DNA of 64,000 nt from Plasticicumulans lactativorans (lineage in GTDB: Bacteria > Pseudomonadota > Gammaproteobacteria > Competibacterales > Competibacteraceae): the NCBI RefSeq assembly GCF_004341245.1, contig NZ_SLWY01000009.1, positions 143,208 through 207,207 on the forward strand. Reading direction: 5' to 3'. The notes under the pieces are model-generated. The model did no database searches and was not told where the DNA came from. It saw only the letters and a list, made by a program, of their open reading frames with translations. The first letter of the stretch is position 1. Every line of letters starts with the position of its first letter. The translations under genes and the position numbers were made by a program. This document shows, one piece after another, positions 8,436-17,854 of this stretch.

Positions 8436-9197
8436 GTGAATCCCACCGTCATCGGTTTGATCGTGTTCGCCTGCGCCCTCGGCGGTGCGCTGGCCGGCAG
8501 CCGGCTGCGCCGCTGGCTGCCGGAGCATCATGTCAGCGACGATTCCCGCGACACCGTGAAGCTCGGCATCGGGCTCGTCGCCACGATGACCGCGCTGGTG
8601 CTCGGCCTGGTGACCGCGTCGGCGAAGAATTCCTTCGAGACGCTCGACTCCACCGTCAAGCACGCGGCGGCGGACCTGCTCGCGTTCGACCGCGCGCTGG
8701 CGCGCTACGGCCCGGAGGCGGCGCCGCTGCGCGAGGAGCTGAAGCGCGCCGTCGCGGTCAAGATCGAGATGACCTGGCCCAGCGACCCGGGCCGCGCGGC
8801 GCAGCTCGACCCGGTGGCGACGACCGCGATGGTCGAGACGCTGATGGAGCGGATCGCGGCGCTGACGCCGCACAGCGAATCGCAGCGGCGCCTGCAGGCG
8901 CGGGCGCTGGAGTTCGGCGAGGCGCTGCTGGGCGCGCGCTGGATCGTGGTGGCCGGCGCCGGCACCTCGGTCCCGCCGCCGTTTCTGGTGATCCTGGTGC
9001 TGTGGCTGACGATCACCTTCACCTGCTTCGGGCTGCTGGCCCCGCACAATCCCACCGTCATCGGGGTGCTGGTGGTGTGCGCCTTCTGCGTCGGTTCGGC
9101 GGTGTTCCTGATCCTGGAGATGGACCGGCCGTTCGACGGCCTGATCAAGGTCTCGGCCGAGCCGCTGCGCTACGCCTACGCCCGCCTGAACCGCTAG
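8436..9197 (+). CDS. DUF4239 (bestrophin-like) membrane protein
   Basis: 253 residues. The family hallmark FLILEMDRPFDGLIKVS is near the C-terminus. There are two hydrophobic segments in the N-terminal quarter (about residues 3-20 and 43-62) and two more near residues 180-225, with a soluble segment between them. The family is described as bestrophin-like, but transport activity has not been established for it, so the function is open. It is divergent from the pseudouridine synthase and convergent with the YjiA-like gene. Confidence 0.85.
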   Translation: MNPTVIGLIVFACALGGALAGSRLRRWLPEHHVSDDSRDTVKLGIGLVATMTALVLGLVTASAKNSFETLDSTVKHAAADLLAFDRALARYGPEAAPLREELKRAVAVKIEMTWPSDPGRAAQLDPVATTAMVETLMERIAALTPHSESQRRLQARALEFGEALLGARWIVVAGAGTSVPPPFLVILVLWLTITFTCFGLLAPHNPTVIGVLVVCAFCVGSAVFLILEMDRPFDGLIKVSAEPLRYAYARLNR

Positions 9198-9216
9198 CCG
9201 TGCCCGCCGGCGGGGC

Positions 9217-10215
9217 TCAGGCGCAGGCGGCGGCGAAGGCCGCGGCGATCTCGGCGAACGGCAGGCGGCGGCCGATGACGACGAGGCGCGTGCCCGGCGG
9301 CTCGTCGGCGCGCCACGCGCTGCCGTAGTCGAAGCCGGCGATGCGGTGCACGCCCTGCACGATCAGGCGGCGCGGCTCGTCGCGGATCGCGAACACGCCC
9401 TTGTAGCGCAGCATGTCGTTGCCGCGGGTCTCGATCAATTGCTCCATGAAGGCGCCGATGCGGTCGAGGTCGACGGCGCCCGGGTGCTCGAACACCCGCG
9501 AGGCGATGTCGTCGTCGTGCGCCGGCGCGCGGCCGAGCGCCGCTGCGGCCGCGCCGGCGGGGCGCACGGCGAAGGCCGCGGGCGGCAGTTCGAGGCGCTC
9601 GTCGAGGTCGAAGGCGCCGATGTCGAGCCAGTCGCGCGGGTCGGCGCCGCCGTGGGGACTGGCGACGATCGGCGCGCGCGCGTTGATGCGGCGCAGGCGT
9701 GCGCACAGCGCGTCGACGGCCGCGGCGTCGACGCGGTCGGTCCGGCTCAGCAGCAGGCGGTCGGCGAAGCCGACCTGCGCGGCGGCGACGCGGTGCTCGT
9801 CGAGCTGCCGCGCGGCGTGCTCGGCGTCGACCAGCGTCACCACGGCGTCGAGGCGCAGGCGCTCGCGCAGCACCTCATCGACGAAGAAGGTCTGCGCCAC
9901 CGGCGCCGGGTCGGCGAGGCCGGTGGTTTCGAGGATCAGGCGCTCGAAGGCGAGCGTGCCGGCGTCGCGCCGCGCCAGCAGGTCGGCGAGGGCGGCGCCG
10001 AGTTCGCCGCGCACGCTGCAGCAGACGCAGCCGCCGGCGAGTTCGACGACCTCGACGGCGCCGTCCACCAGCGCGCCGTCGATGCCGGTGGCGCCGAACT
10101 CGTTCTCGACGACGGCGATGCGCTCGTGTGGACGGGCGGCGAGCAGGCGGTTCAGCAGCGTGGTCTTGCCGGCGCCGAGGAAGCCGGTGAGGACGGTGAC
10201 GGGAATCGGGTGCAT
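9217..10215 (-). CDS. yjiA: CobW/YjiA-family GTP-binding protein
   Basis: 332-residue P-loop GTPase of the COG0523 family. Walker A GFLGAGKT is at residues 11-18, and the metal-binding CXCC motif (GGCVCCSVRGEL) is at 61-72 with C63, C65 and C66. The C-terminal CobW domain follows. Family members are metallochaperones or metal-dependent GTPases. It follows cstA and yjiX in the same direction, reproducing the E. coli yjiY-yjiX-yjiA order, so the YjiA name is favoured over other COG0523 members. A REP-like palindrome lies in the 199-bp gap before it. Confidence 0.88.
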   Translation of the reverse strand: MHPIPVTVLTGFLGAGKTTLLNRLLAARPHERIAVVENEFGATGIDGALVDGAVEVVELAGGCVCCSVRGELGAALADLLARRDAGTLAFERLILETTGLADPAPVAQTFFVDEVLRERLRLDAVVTLVDAEHAARQLDEHRVAAAQVGFADRLLLSRTDRVDAAAVDALCARLRRINARAPIVASPHGGADPRDWLDIGAFDLDERLELPPAAFAVRPAGAAAAALGRAPAHDDDIASRVFEHPGAVDLDRIGAFMEQLIETRGNDMLRYKGVFAIRDEPRRLIVQGVHRIAGFDYGSAWRADEPPGTRLVVIGRRLPFAEIAAAFAAACA

Positions 10216-10264
10216 GGGGGCGTCGGGGGTGGTGGCGTTATCGGTAGGGTGCTCGTTGGAAAGT

Positions 10265-10350
10265 ACCCTCACCCCTGCCCCTCTCCCAGAGGGAGAGAGG
10301 GGTGGCGCTTCCTCCCCTCGCCCTCTGGGAGAGGGGTTGGGGGTGAGGGT
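10265..10350. repeat. REP-like palindromic element
   Basis: Long inverted repeat opening with ACCCTCACCCC and closing with GGGTGAGGGT. It contains two internal CCCTCTCCCAGAGGG/CCCTCTGGGAGAGGG-type palindromes. Related copies occur at 20452-20507 (intergenic) and 40204-40240 (inside pglX). It lies between yjiX and yjiA, where such elements can terminate or stabilise transcripts. Confidence 0.8.
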
Positions 10351-10414
10351 GCCTTCCAGTACCAGTGCGATCTGCCCGCCCCCGGCTCCGGGGAGCGGGG
10401 GCGGGCGGGGCCGC

Positions 10415-10615
10415 TCAGCAGCAGCGGCCGGAGCCGCCCTTGCCGCCGTAGCGGGCATCCTGCCGCTCGCGGAAGAAGGCCTCGTAGCTCATCGGCTCGC
10501 GTTCCGGGTGGTTCAGCCGCATGTGCTGGACGTAGGTGTCGTAGTCGGGCATGCCGACCATCAGCCGCGCGGCCTGGCCGAGGTATTTCCCGGCCTTCGC
10601 CAGTTCCCGGAACAT
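10415..10615 (-). CDS. yjiX: YbdD/YjiX family small protein
   Basis: 66-residue protein with the family features [22 protein letters not shown] and a C-terminal [12 protein letters not shown]. Homologues almost always follow a CstA-type transporter; their molecular role is not established. It starts one base after the cstA stop codon, so the two are co-translated. Confidence 0.93.
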   Translation of the reverse strand: MFRELAKAGKYLGQAARLMVGMPDYDTYVQHMRLNHPEREPMSYEAFFRERQDARYGGKGGSGRCC

Positions 10616-10616
10616 C

Positions 10617-12695
10617 TCAGGGCGTGGCCTCGGCGCGGGCCTCGGCCGGCAGCGGCTCGAAGGCGGTCTCGTTCGCCGTCGGGCGATGCGAGGCGCGCGC
10701 CTGCAGGCAGGCGCGCACGCCGTAGACCAGCACGCTGATCACCACGCCCATGAACAGCGCGCACAGCGCGGCGTCGAGGTAGTCGTTGAAGATCACGCGG
10801 CTCATCTCCCCCAGCGACTTGGCCGGCGCCAGCACCTTGCCGTTGGCGAGCGCATCGGAGTACTTGGCGGCGCGGGCGAGGAAGCTGATCTTCGGGTCGG
10901 CGTGGAAGATCTTCTGCCAGCCGGCGGTGAGGGTGCAGGTCAGCAGCCACAGCGTCGGCACCACGGTGACCCACGCCGCGCGCTCGCGCTTCATCTTGAA
11001 CAGCACCACGGTGCACAGCGTCAGCGCGATCGCGGCCAGCATCTGGTTGGCGATGCCGAACAGCGGCCACAGCGTGTTGATGCCGCCGAGCGGGTCGACC
11101 ACGCCCTGGTACAGGAAGTAGCCCCAGGCGGCGACGCACAGGCCGGTGGCGATCAGGCTGGCGAGCAGTGACTCGGTGCGCTTCAGCGCCGGCACGAAGG
11201 TGCCGAGCAGGTCCTGCAGCATGAAGCGTCCGGCGCGGGTGCCGGCGTCGACCGCGGTGAGGATGAACAGCGCCTCGAACAGGATCGCGAAGTGGTACCA
11301 GAAGGCCTGCATCGAATGGCCGCCGAACACCTGCGACAGGATCTGCGCCATGCCCACGGCGAGCGTCGGTGCGCCGCCGGCGCGCGAGATGATGCTGTGC
11401 TCGCCGACCGCCTGCGCGGTGCTGGTCAGCACCTCGGGGGTGATCATGAAGCCCCAGCCGTTGATCACCTGCGCGGCGCTTTCCGGCGTGGTGCCGAGCA
11501 CCGCGGCCGGGCTGTTCATCGCGAAGTAGACGCCGGGCTCGATCACCGACGCGGCGGTGAGCGCCATGATGGCGACGAAGGACTCGGCCAGCATGCCGCC
11601 GTAGCCGATGAAGCGCGCCTGGGTTTCGTTTTCGAGCAGCTTCGGCGTGGTGCCGGAGGAGATCAGCGCGTGGAAGCCCGACACCGCGCCGCAGGCGATG
11701 GTGATGAACAGGAAGGGGAACAGGCTGCCCGACCACACCGGCCCGCTGCCGTCGATGAAGCGGGTCAGCGCCGGCATCTTCATCTGGGGCGCGACGATCA
11801 CGATGCCGATCGCGAGGCCGACGATGGTGCCGATCTTCAGGAAGGTCGACAGGTAGTCGCGCGGCGCGAGCAGCAGCCACACCGGCAGCACCGAGGCGAC
11901 GAAGCCGTAGCCGATCAGCATCCAGGTCAGCGACTTGCCGTCGAAGGTCAGCAGCGGGCCCCAGGTCGGGCTGGCCGCCACGTCACCGCCGTAGATGATC
12001 GCCGCCATCAGTACGACGAAGCCGATCACCGACACCTCGCCGATGCGCCCGGGGCGGATGTAGCGGGTGTAGATGCCCATGAAGATCGCCAGCGGGATCG
12101 TCGCGGCGACGGTGAAGGTGCCCCAGGGGCTCTCGGCGAGCGCCTTGACGACGATCAGCGCCAGCACCGCGAGGATGATCACCATGATCATGAAGGTGCC
12201 GAACAGCGCGATGACGCCCGGTATCAGGCCGAGTTCGGACTTCACCAGGTCGCCGAGCGAGCGGCCGTCGCGGCGCGTCGACACGAACAGCACCAGGAAG
12301 TCCTGCACCGCGCCGGCGAACACCACGCCGGCGAGGATCCACAGCGTGCCCGGCAGGTAGCCCATCTGCGCGGCGAGCACCGGGCCGACCAGCGGGCCGG
12401 CGCCGGCGATCGCGGCGAAGTGGTGGCCGAACAGCACGTAGCGGTTGGTCGGCACGTAGTCGAGGCCGTCGTTGTGGCGCCAGGCGGGCGTCATCCGCGT
12501 GGCGTCGAGGCCGGCGACCTCGCGCGCGAGGTAGAGGCTGTAGTAGCGGTAGGCGATCAGGTAGACCGAGACCGCCGCGACGACCAGCCACAGTGCGTTG
12601 ATGGTTTCGCCGCGCGACAGCGCGACGACCCCGAGCGCACCGGCGCCGAGCGCGGCGAGCGCGGCCCAGCCGAAATGGGATGTGATGCGGTTCAC
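10617..12695 (-). CDS. cstA: CstA/BtsT-type pyruvate (carbon starvation) transporter
   Basis: Large inner-membrane permease, 692 residues with many membrane spans. E. coli homologues CstA and BtsT take up pyruvate (and peptides were once proposed). The conserved block [33 protein letters not shown] is recognisable in pieces near residues 73-105. The GTG at 12695 is preferred over the ATG nine bases upstream because an AGGAGG box lies nine bases before it and because MNRITSH then aligns with the E. coli CstA start. It leads a cstA-yjiX-yjiA operon divergent from a cache-domain sensor kinase, which probably senses the transported acid and controls it (inference). Confidence 0.93.
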   Translation of the reverse strand: MNRITSHFGWAALAALGAGALGVVALSRGETINALWLVVAAVSVYLIAYRYYSLYLAREVAGLDATRMTPAWRHNDGLDYVPTNRYVLFGHHFAAIAGAGPLVGPVLAAQMGYLPGTLWILAGVVFAGAVQDFLVLFVSTRRDGRSLGDLVKSELGLIPGVIALFGTFMIMVIILAVLALIVVKALAESPWGTFTVAATIPLAIFMGIYTRYIRPGRIGEVSVIGFVVLMAAIIYGGDVAASPTWGPLLTFDGKSLTWMLIGYGFVASVLPVWLLLAPRDYLSTFLKIGTIVGLAIGIVIVAPQMKMPALTRFIDGSGPVWSGSLFPFLFITIACGAVSGFHALISSGTTPKLLENETQARFIGYGGMLAESFVAIMALTAASVIEPGVYFAMNSPAAVLGTTPESAAQVINGWGFMITPEVLTSTAQAVGEHSIISRAGGAPTLAVGMAQILSQVFGGHSMQAFWYHFAILFEALFILTAVDAGTRAGRFMLQDLLGTFVPALKRTESLLASLIATGLCVAAWGYFLYQGVVDPLGGINTLWPLFGIANQMLAAIALTLCTVVLFKMKRERAAWVTVVPTLWLLTCTLTAGWQKIFHADPKISFLARAAKYSDALANGKVLAPAKSLGEMSRVIFNDYLDAALCALFMGVVISVLVYGVRACLQARASHRPTANETAFEPLPAEARAEATP

Positions 12696-12863
12696 GTGGA
12701 GCATCCTCCTGCCAACCGGATGGCGAATCCTGATGGCGACTATATTTCGTTATATGGAAAAACACTGCGCCTGTCGGCGTGTGGATTCTTAGCATGTGTA
12801 TCCACCGCCACCATCCGCAAAACTACGTAAACTGCCGCCCCGTCCCCGCTTTCCGGCACCGCG

Positions 12864-14249
12864 ATGGAACTCCGCCACAAGATCCTGCTGTTGTCGCTGG
12901 CTCCGCTGGTGCTGGTCGCGCTCGGCGTCGGCTGGGCGGTGCAGCACCAGGCGCAACAACTGCTGCGCGAAGCGAGTGCGGCCTTGCGCCCGGCGCTGAT
13001 GGCGAGCAAGGAGGCGGAGCTGCGCCATTACGTCGGCCTGGCGCGCTCGGCGGTCGGCCGCCTCTACGACGCCGGCCGCGATGACGATGCCGCCAAGGCC
13101 GAGGCGCGCGCGCTGCTCGCCGCGCTCGACTACGGTGTCGACGGCTACTTCTTCCTCTACGACTTCGACGGCAACGTGCTGATGCACCCGCGCCAGCCCG
13201 AGCTGGTCGGGCGCAACCTGTGGGAGATGCGCGATCCGGCGGGGCGGGCGACGATCCAGCAGCTGATCGCCCGCGCGCGCGCCGGCGGCGGCACCGTCGA
13301 GTACCCGTGGCCGAAGCCGTCGAGCGGCGCGCCGGTCGCGCCCAAGCTCGGCTACGTGATCGCGCTGGAGCGCTGGCGCTGGATGCTCGGCACCGGGATC
13401 TACCTCGACGACGTGCAGGCCGCGCTCGCCGGCGTCGAGCAGGAGGTCGCGCACAGCGCCCGCACCACCCAGGCGACGATCGCCGCGATCGCGCTGTGCG
13501 GCGTGCTGGCGGTGGCCGGCAGCGGGGTCGCGCTCAACCTGAGCGAGCGCCGCCTCGCCGACGCGCGCCTGCGCGCGCTCGCCGAGCGCGTGGTGCAGTC
13601 GCAGGAGGAGGAGCGCACGCGCGTCGCCCGCGAGCTGCACGACGGCCTGAGCCAGCAACTGGTCGCCGTCAAGTTCGTGCTCGAATCGGCCGCGGCCAGG
13701 CTCGCCGATCCGGCGCAGCCGCGCACCGCCGCCGGTGCCCCGCTCGCCGGCGCGCTCGCCGGGCTGCAGGAGGCGCTCGCCGACCTGCGCGGCATCGCCC
13801 AGGCGCTGCGCCCGACGCTGCTCGACGACCTCGGCCTCGACGCCGCGCTCGAACGCCTCGGCCGCGACACCGCGGCGGCCTCGGGCCTCGCGGTCGAGGT
13901 GCACGCGGCGGGCGGTGCGGCGCTGCCCGACGCGGTCGCCGCGGCGCTGTTCCGCATCACCCAGGAGGCGGTCGCCAATGCCGTGCGCCACGCCGGCGCC
14001 CACCACCTCGTGCTCGAACTCGGCCCGCACCGCGGCGGGCTGTGCCTGCGCGTGCGGGACGACGGCTGCGGCTTCGACCCGGCGGTGATGCACGCCGGCG
14101 AGCGCAGCGGCCTCGGCCTGCGCAACATGCGCGAGCGGCTGGAGGCGCTCGGCGGCCGGCTCGAACTGCACACCGCACCGGGGCGCGGCTGCTGCATCGA
14201 GGGCTACGTCCCGCGCCGCGCGCTGCGCGCGCCCGGAGCGCCGGCATGA
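12864..14249 (+). CDS. Cache-domain sensor histidine kinase, NarL/DegS class
   Basis: 461-residue membrane kinase. The N-terminal membrane helix is at about residues 6-26. A single-cache periplasmic domain occupies about 35-190, with the typical DYGVDGYFFLYDFDGNVLMHP stretch in it. A second membrane helix is near 203-224. The HisKA_3 dimerisation/phosphoacceptor motif RELHDGLSQQ contains H259, and the HATPase_c domain with DDGCGF and GLGLRNMRERLEALGG is at the C-terminus. Its stop overlaps the response-regulator start (ATGA). It is divergent from cstA; single-cache kinases beside CstA/BtsT-type transporters often sense small carboxylates such as pyruvate, which is inference here. Confidence 0.92.
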   Translation: MELRHKILLLSLAPLVLVALGVGWAVQHQAQQLLREASAALRPALMASKEAELRHYVGLARSAVGRLYDAGRDDDAAKAEARALLAALDYGVDGYFFLYDFDGNVLMHPRQPELVGRNLWEMRDPAGRATIQQLIARARAGGGTVEYPWPKPSSGAPVAPKLGYVIALERWRWMLGTGIYLDDVQAALAGVEQEVAHSARTTQATIAAIALCGVLAVAGSGVALNLSERRLADARLRALAERVVQSQEEERTRVARELHDGLSQQLVAVKFVLESAAARLADPAQPRTAAGAPLAGALAGLQEALADLRGIAQALRPTLLDDLGLDAALERLGRDTAAASGLAVEVHAAGGAALPDAVAAALFRITQEAVANAVRHAGAHHLVLELGPHRGGLCLRVRDDGCGFDPAVMHAGERSGLGLRNMRERLEALGGRLELHTAPGRGCCIEGYVPRRALRAPGAPA

Positions 14250-14854
14250 CGGCCGCGCCGGTGCGCCTGCTGCTGGTCGACGACCACCCGCTGGTGCGCG
14301 ACGGCCTGCGCGCGCGGCTCGAAGCCACCGCGCGCTTTCGCGTCGTCGCCGAGGCCGGCGACGCCGGGGCGGCGCTGCAGGCGGTGGTCGAGCACGCGCC
14401 CGACCTGGTGCTGATGGACATCGGCATGCGCGGCGTCAACGGCCTGGAGGCGACGCGCCGGCTGCTCGCCGCGCGCCCGGAACTGCCGGTGCTGATCCTG
14501 ACGATGCACGAGGACCCGGGCTACGTCGCCGAGGCGGCGCGCGCCGGCGCCCGCGGCTACGTGCTGAAGGATGCCCCGGCCGAGGCCATCGTCGCGGCGA
14601 TCGAGGCGGTGCTGGCCGGCGCCGGTTTCCAGGCTCCGGCCGGGCTCGACCGCGTCGCCGCGGTGGAACTGTCGCCGCGCGAACGCGAGATCGCCACGCT
14701 GGTCGCCCGCGGCCTGAGCAACCGCCAGATCGCCGCGCAGCTCAGCCTGAGCGCGCGCACCGTCGAAACCCACCGCCTCAACATCATGCGCAAGCTCGAC
14801 CTCGACGGCGCCGCCGCGCTGGTGCGCTACGTGCTGGAGCGCGGCTGGAACTGA
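14246..14854 (+). CDS. NarL/FixJ-family response regulator
   Basis: 202 residues. The receiver domain has the acidic pair VDDHPLVRDGL near the start, the phosphoacceptor D58 (VLMDIG) and a conserved lysine in GYVLKDA. The C-terminal LuxR-type helix-turn-helix reads LSPREREIATLVARGLSNRQIA. Translationally coupled to the sensor kinase through a four-base overlap. The likely target is the divergent cstA operon, since their 168-bp intergenic region is the only promoter region between them. Confidence 0.94.
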   Translation: MTAAPVRLLLVDDHPLVRDGLRARLEATARFRVVAEAGDAGAALQAVVEHAPDLVLMDIGMRGVNGLEATRRLLAARPELPVLILTMHEDPGYVAEAARAGARGYVLKDAPAEAIVAAIEAVLAGAGFQAPAGLDRVAAVELSPREREIATLVARGLSNRQIAAQLSLSARTVETHRLNIMRKLDLDGAAALVRYVLERGWN

Positions 14855-14989
14855 ACCGGCGAGGCCCGGCGCGGCGCAGGCCGTCGCCTCAGCGCCTGTC
14901 CGCCTGGTCGACGAGCTGCACCCGCCTGCCGACCGTCAGCCGATCGGCGATGGCATTCCTCGCGGAGGGGGCCGAGCCCTGCGCCCGCG

Positions 14990-15705
<716 letters not shown>

Positions 15706-15852
15706 AGGCGCCTGCCGGCAGACGCTGGCCGGCGGGCTCGAAGGGGGCGGGGCCTGCCCGTTCGATGAGGGGATCAAGCGGTTTTGGTGCTTCGCCCGCG
15801 CGGGATACGGTGGCGTCGACGTCCTGACGGTTCGGCCCGCAGGTGCCGTGCG
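15706..15852. other. Gap without recognisable feature
   Basis: No protein-like ORF, RNA gene or clear hairpin is seen between the LysR remnant and the next minus-strand gene. ORFs crossing it have arginine/proline-rich shadow composition. Confidence 0.5.
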
Positions 15853-16413
15853 CTATTTCCAGAACTGCCACCACCTCCGTTCCGGGGCTGATGGTTCCAA
15901 TGCCTGGAACCGGTCGTAATCGATGTGGGGGTCGTCTTCATCATGCTTGAATCCGACCAGCCGTTTGGCGCAGTCCAGTGGAATTTCGAAGTACCAGCCG
16001 ACTTCGCGGTCTTCAGCCTGCAGGCGCTGCGTCTCGGCAACGCATTGCGCGAGGCATGCCGGCGGGCTGCCCTCGACGGCGAGATGGTTTTCGCCCATTT
16101 CGCTGCAGTGCTCGATGTGCCAGATACGCTGCCCGTCGCGCCAATGCTCGGCCGAGGCATACATGACGTGCTCCTCGATGGCGCAAGCGACGACCTCGGC
16201 GCCGGCGGAGAGCGCCGCGAGCGATGGCGCCGCGATGATCCGGTGGTTGCAGCGATGGGCAATCACCAGGTGCCAGGCATCGCCGAGCGTCTGCGCTGAA
16301 ATCGCGGCCCGCGAAAACGCGTCATGGCGGTCGGTGGCGCGGAGAGAAAGCCGGGACGTCACGGCTTCGAACGGAAGCCCGCGACACGCCAGCCAGGAAA
16401 GCGAATAACCCAT
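15853..16413 (-). CDS. Hypothetical protein
   Basis: 186 residues, family not recognised. The sequence is soluble and balanced in composition, with HLVIAHRCNHRIIAAPS near the middle and an acidic C-terminal third (FKHDEDDPHIDYDRFQALE) ending in RRWWQFWK. The ATG was chosen where protein-like sequence begins (MGYSLSWLACRGLPFEAV); the upstream open frame is proline/arginine rich. It sits alone between a LysR remnant and a nucleoside deaminase. Confidence 0.6.
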   Translation of the reverse strand: MGYSLSWLACRGLPFEAVTSRLSLRATDRHDAFSRAAISAQTLGDAWHLVIAHRCNHRIIAAPSLAALSAGAEVVACAIEEHVMYASAEHWRDGQRIWHIEHCSEMGENHLAVEGSPPACLAQCVAETQRLQAEDREVGWYFEIPLDCAKRLVGFKHDEDDPHIDYDRFQALEPSAPERRWWQFWK

Positions 16414-16510
16414 GTCACGACGCTCGACGTACAGGAGGGATGGGCGGGCACGGTGTGCCGGCCCCGCGTAACGGGACGCCGGACGCCAGGGCCTCACCCC
16501 GGCCCGCCGT

Positions 16511-16984
16511 CTACTGGCCCTGCACGTCCTTCCAGGCCTCGTACAGATCCTGCCCCGCATCGCGGGCGGGCACATAGGCCAGCTTCATTTCCCGCTGTTC
16601 GAGCGGCCGGGCCAGTTCCACATAGCCGCGCTCGGCCGACAGGTCATAGGGTGCACCGTCTTCGTTGGAATAGGCGTAATAGACCTGGCTCACCCCGGCG
16701 AGGTACATCGCGGTCAGGCACATGGGGCAGGGGTAACCGCTGGCATAGACGACGCTGCCGCTCAGGTCCGTGCTTCCCAGTGCCTTGCTGGCGGCGCGTA
16801 CGGCCTGCATCTCCGCGTGCGCACTGGGATCGCAGGTGGCATCCACTTCGTTGACCGCGCGCGCCAGAACCTGGCCGTCCTTGACGAGCACGGCGCCGAA
16901 GGGCCACGTCTTGCGCTCACGCACGTTCGTCATGGCAAGGCGGATGGAGTCGACCAGATGGGCTTCGATCTCGGTGCTGGACAT
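16511..16984 (-). CDS. Zinc-dependent nucleoside/guanine deaminase-like protein
   Basis: 157-residue member of the cytidine deaminase superfamily. Zinc ligands and catalytic residue are visible as HAE (H56, E58) and PCPMC (C86, C89). The WPFGAVLVKDG and EVDATCDPSAHAEMQAVR context resembles GuaD guanine deaminases more than tRNA adenosine deaminase TadA, but substrate cannot be fixed from sequence. GGGAG lies shortly upstream of the ATG. No obvious operon partner. Confidence 0.87.
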   Translation of the reverse strand: MSSTEIEAHLVDSIRLAMTNVRERKTWPFGAVLVKDGQVLARAVNEVDATCDPSAHAEMQAVRAASKALGSTDLSGSVVYASGYPCPMCLTAMYLAGVSQVYYAYSNEDGAPYDLSAERGYVELARPLEQREMKLAYVPARDAGQDLYEAWKDVQGQ

Positions 16985-17049
16985 GCCGTTTCTCCCTTAG
17001 CGTTATATGAAATGGATTCTTTCGCCTTTGCCGCGCCGAAGGGGCGCCG

Positions 17050-17079
17050 CCGGTCCTCATCGGGATGAGGACCGGTTTT
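17050..17079. terminator. Strong hairpin followed by a short T-run
   Basis: CCGGTCCTCATC pairs with GATGAGGACCGG across a two-base nominal loop (four bases in practice), followed by TTTT on the plus strand. It looks like an intrinsic terminator, but no plus-strand gene ends just before it. It stands beside an IS110-like transposase remnant and may be part of that scar. Confidence 0.55.
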
Positions 17080-17101
17080 CAAGGAGAAGGAATCCGCGGC
17101 G

Positions 17102-17160
17102 GATGCTACTACTGTTGCCATCGATCTGGCCAAGCACGCATTCCGGCACGCACATCGCCG
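17102..17160 (+). mobile_element. IS110-family transposase N-terminal remnant
   Basis: In one plus frame, from base 17105, the sequence reads ATTVAIDLAKHAFRHAH, matching the conserved start of IS110-type DEDD transposases (TTVAIDLAK with the first catalytic aspartate). The similarity fades after about 15-20 residues and the rest of the transposase is absent. A decayed 5' end fits; identification rests on a short match. Confidence 0.45.
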
Positions 17161-17293
17161 ATGTGCCGTCGGACGTCCGGCGTTTGATATGTAACTCATT
17201 GAAGATCAATAGCTTGAGGTAATGGCGCAAACGCGGGTGGGCAATGGTGCCGGAGCACAGAACTCCACGGGCACCAACCTGCGCGGCGGGTGA

Positions 17294-17632
17294 TCAGCCG
17301 GTATTCCTGATTTGTTCGGACTCGTGGAGGAACGGCAGAATACGCCGCTCTAACGTTGCGTGATCGCACAAGTGGTAGCCTTCGACCTCAGTCCAGCACA
17401 CATTCGATGGTCCGAAGGCATTGCGGTATGCGGCCAGCAGATCGGCGCGGTAATACTCGAATTGGTTCGATGGCAGGAGGCAGCACAGGCGACCGACGCC
17501 GGCGCGCTTCATGTCCGCTATCCATTCATCCACGACAGACGCGGCGACGGTTCTGTCGGGATAACCCGGCCTCGGCGAGTCAAGCATTATCGCTTTACCC
17601 GAACTCGCCGCAGCAAATCTGATCTTAGGCAT
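17294..17632 (-). CDS. Hypothetical protein, possible integron-cassette gene
   Basis: 112 residues, not confidently recognised. It has mixed secondary-structure-like composition with MLDSPRPGYPDRTVAASVVDE and CCLLPSNQFEYYRADL stretches. The layout faintly recalls small phosphatase-like proteins, but no CX5R active-site loop is present, so no function is claimed. Its ATG lies 14 bases after the end of an attC-like site, as expected for the first ORF of a gene cassette. Base composition is less GC-rich than the flanking core genes. Confidence 0.5.
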   Translation of the reverse strand: MPKIRFAAASSGKAIMLDSPRPGYPDRTVAASVVDEWIADMKRAGVGRLCCLLPSNQFEYYRADLLAAYRNAFGPSNVCWTEVEGYHLCDHATLERRILPFLHESEQIRNTG

Positions 17633-17645
17633 TCATGATCTATCC

Positions 17646-17749
17646 GGCTAACGTTCAAGCGTCAACTGCGGGACGGCCCGGCGCGGCCGTTGCCTTGCAA
17701 CGGACGTAACGTAACGGGCCGGATCGTCTGCTGCACGCGATTGTTAGGC
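17646..17749 (-). other. attC-like recombination site (integron cassette)
   Basis: Read on the minus strand, the element starts GCCTAAC (17749-17743), matching RYYYAAC. It ends GTTAGCC (17652-17646), close to GTTRRRY. The ~104 bp between are an imperfect inverted repeat containing paired CGGCCCG/CGGGCC-type arms and a central GTTGCC/GGCAAC stem. It sits between two minus-strand ORFs, after the stop of one and 14 bp before the start of the next, exactly where an attC belongs. No integrase gene is in the window. The pairing is imperfect, so this is a candidate. Confidence 0.5.
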
Positions 17750-17854
17750 AGTTGTAAAGCCCGATCTAATCAGTAGATCACAATCCTCGGAGTCGAGGGC
17801 ATGTGTCGGTGGACCATCTTTGATGATGTCGCCTTGGTTCAAGATTATGTCACT

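Noticed and set aside
7380..9047. N-terminal extension of the pseudouridine synthase to 555 residues
   Set aside because: The added part is the antisense of the DUF4239 gene and is not protein-like.
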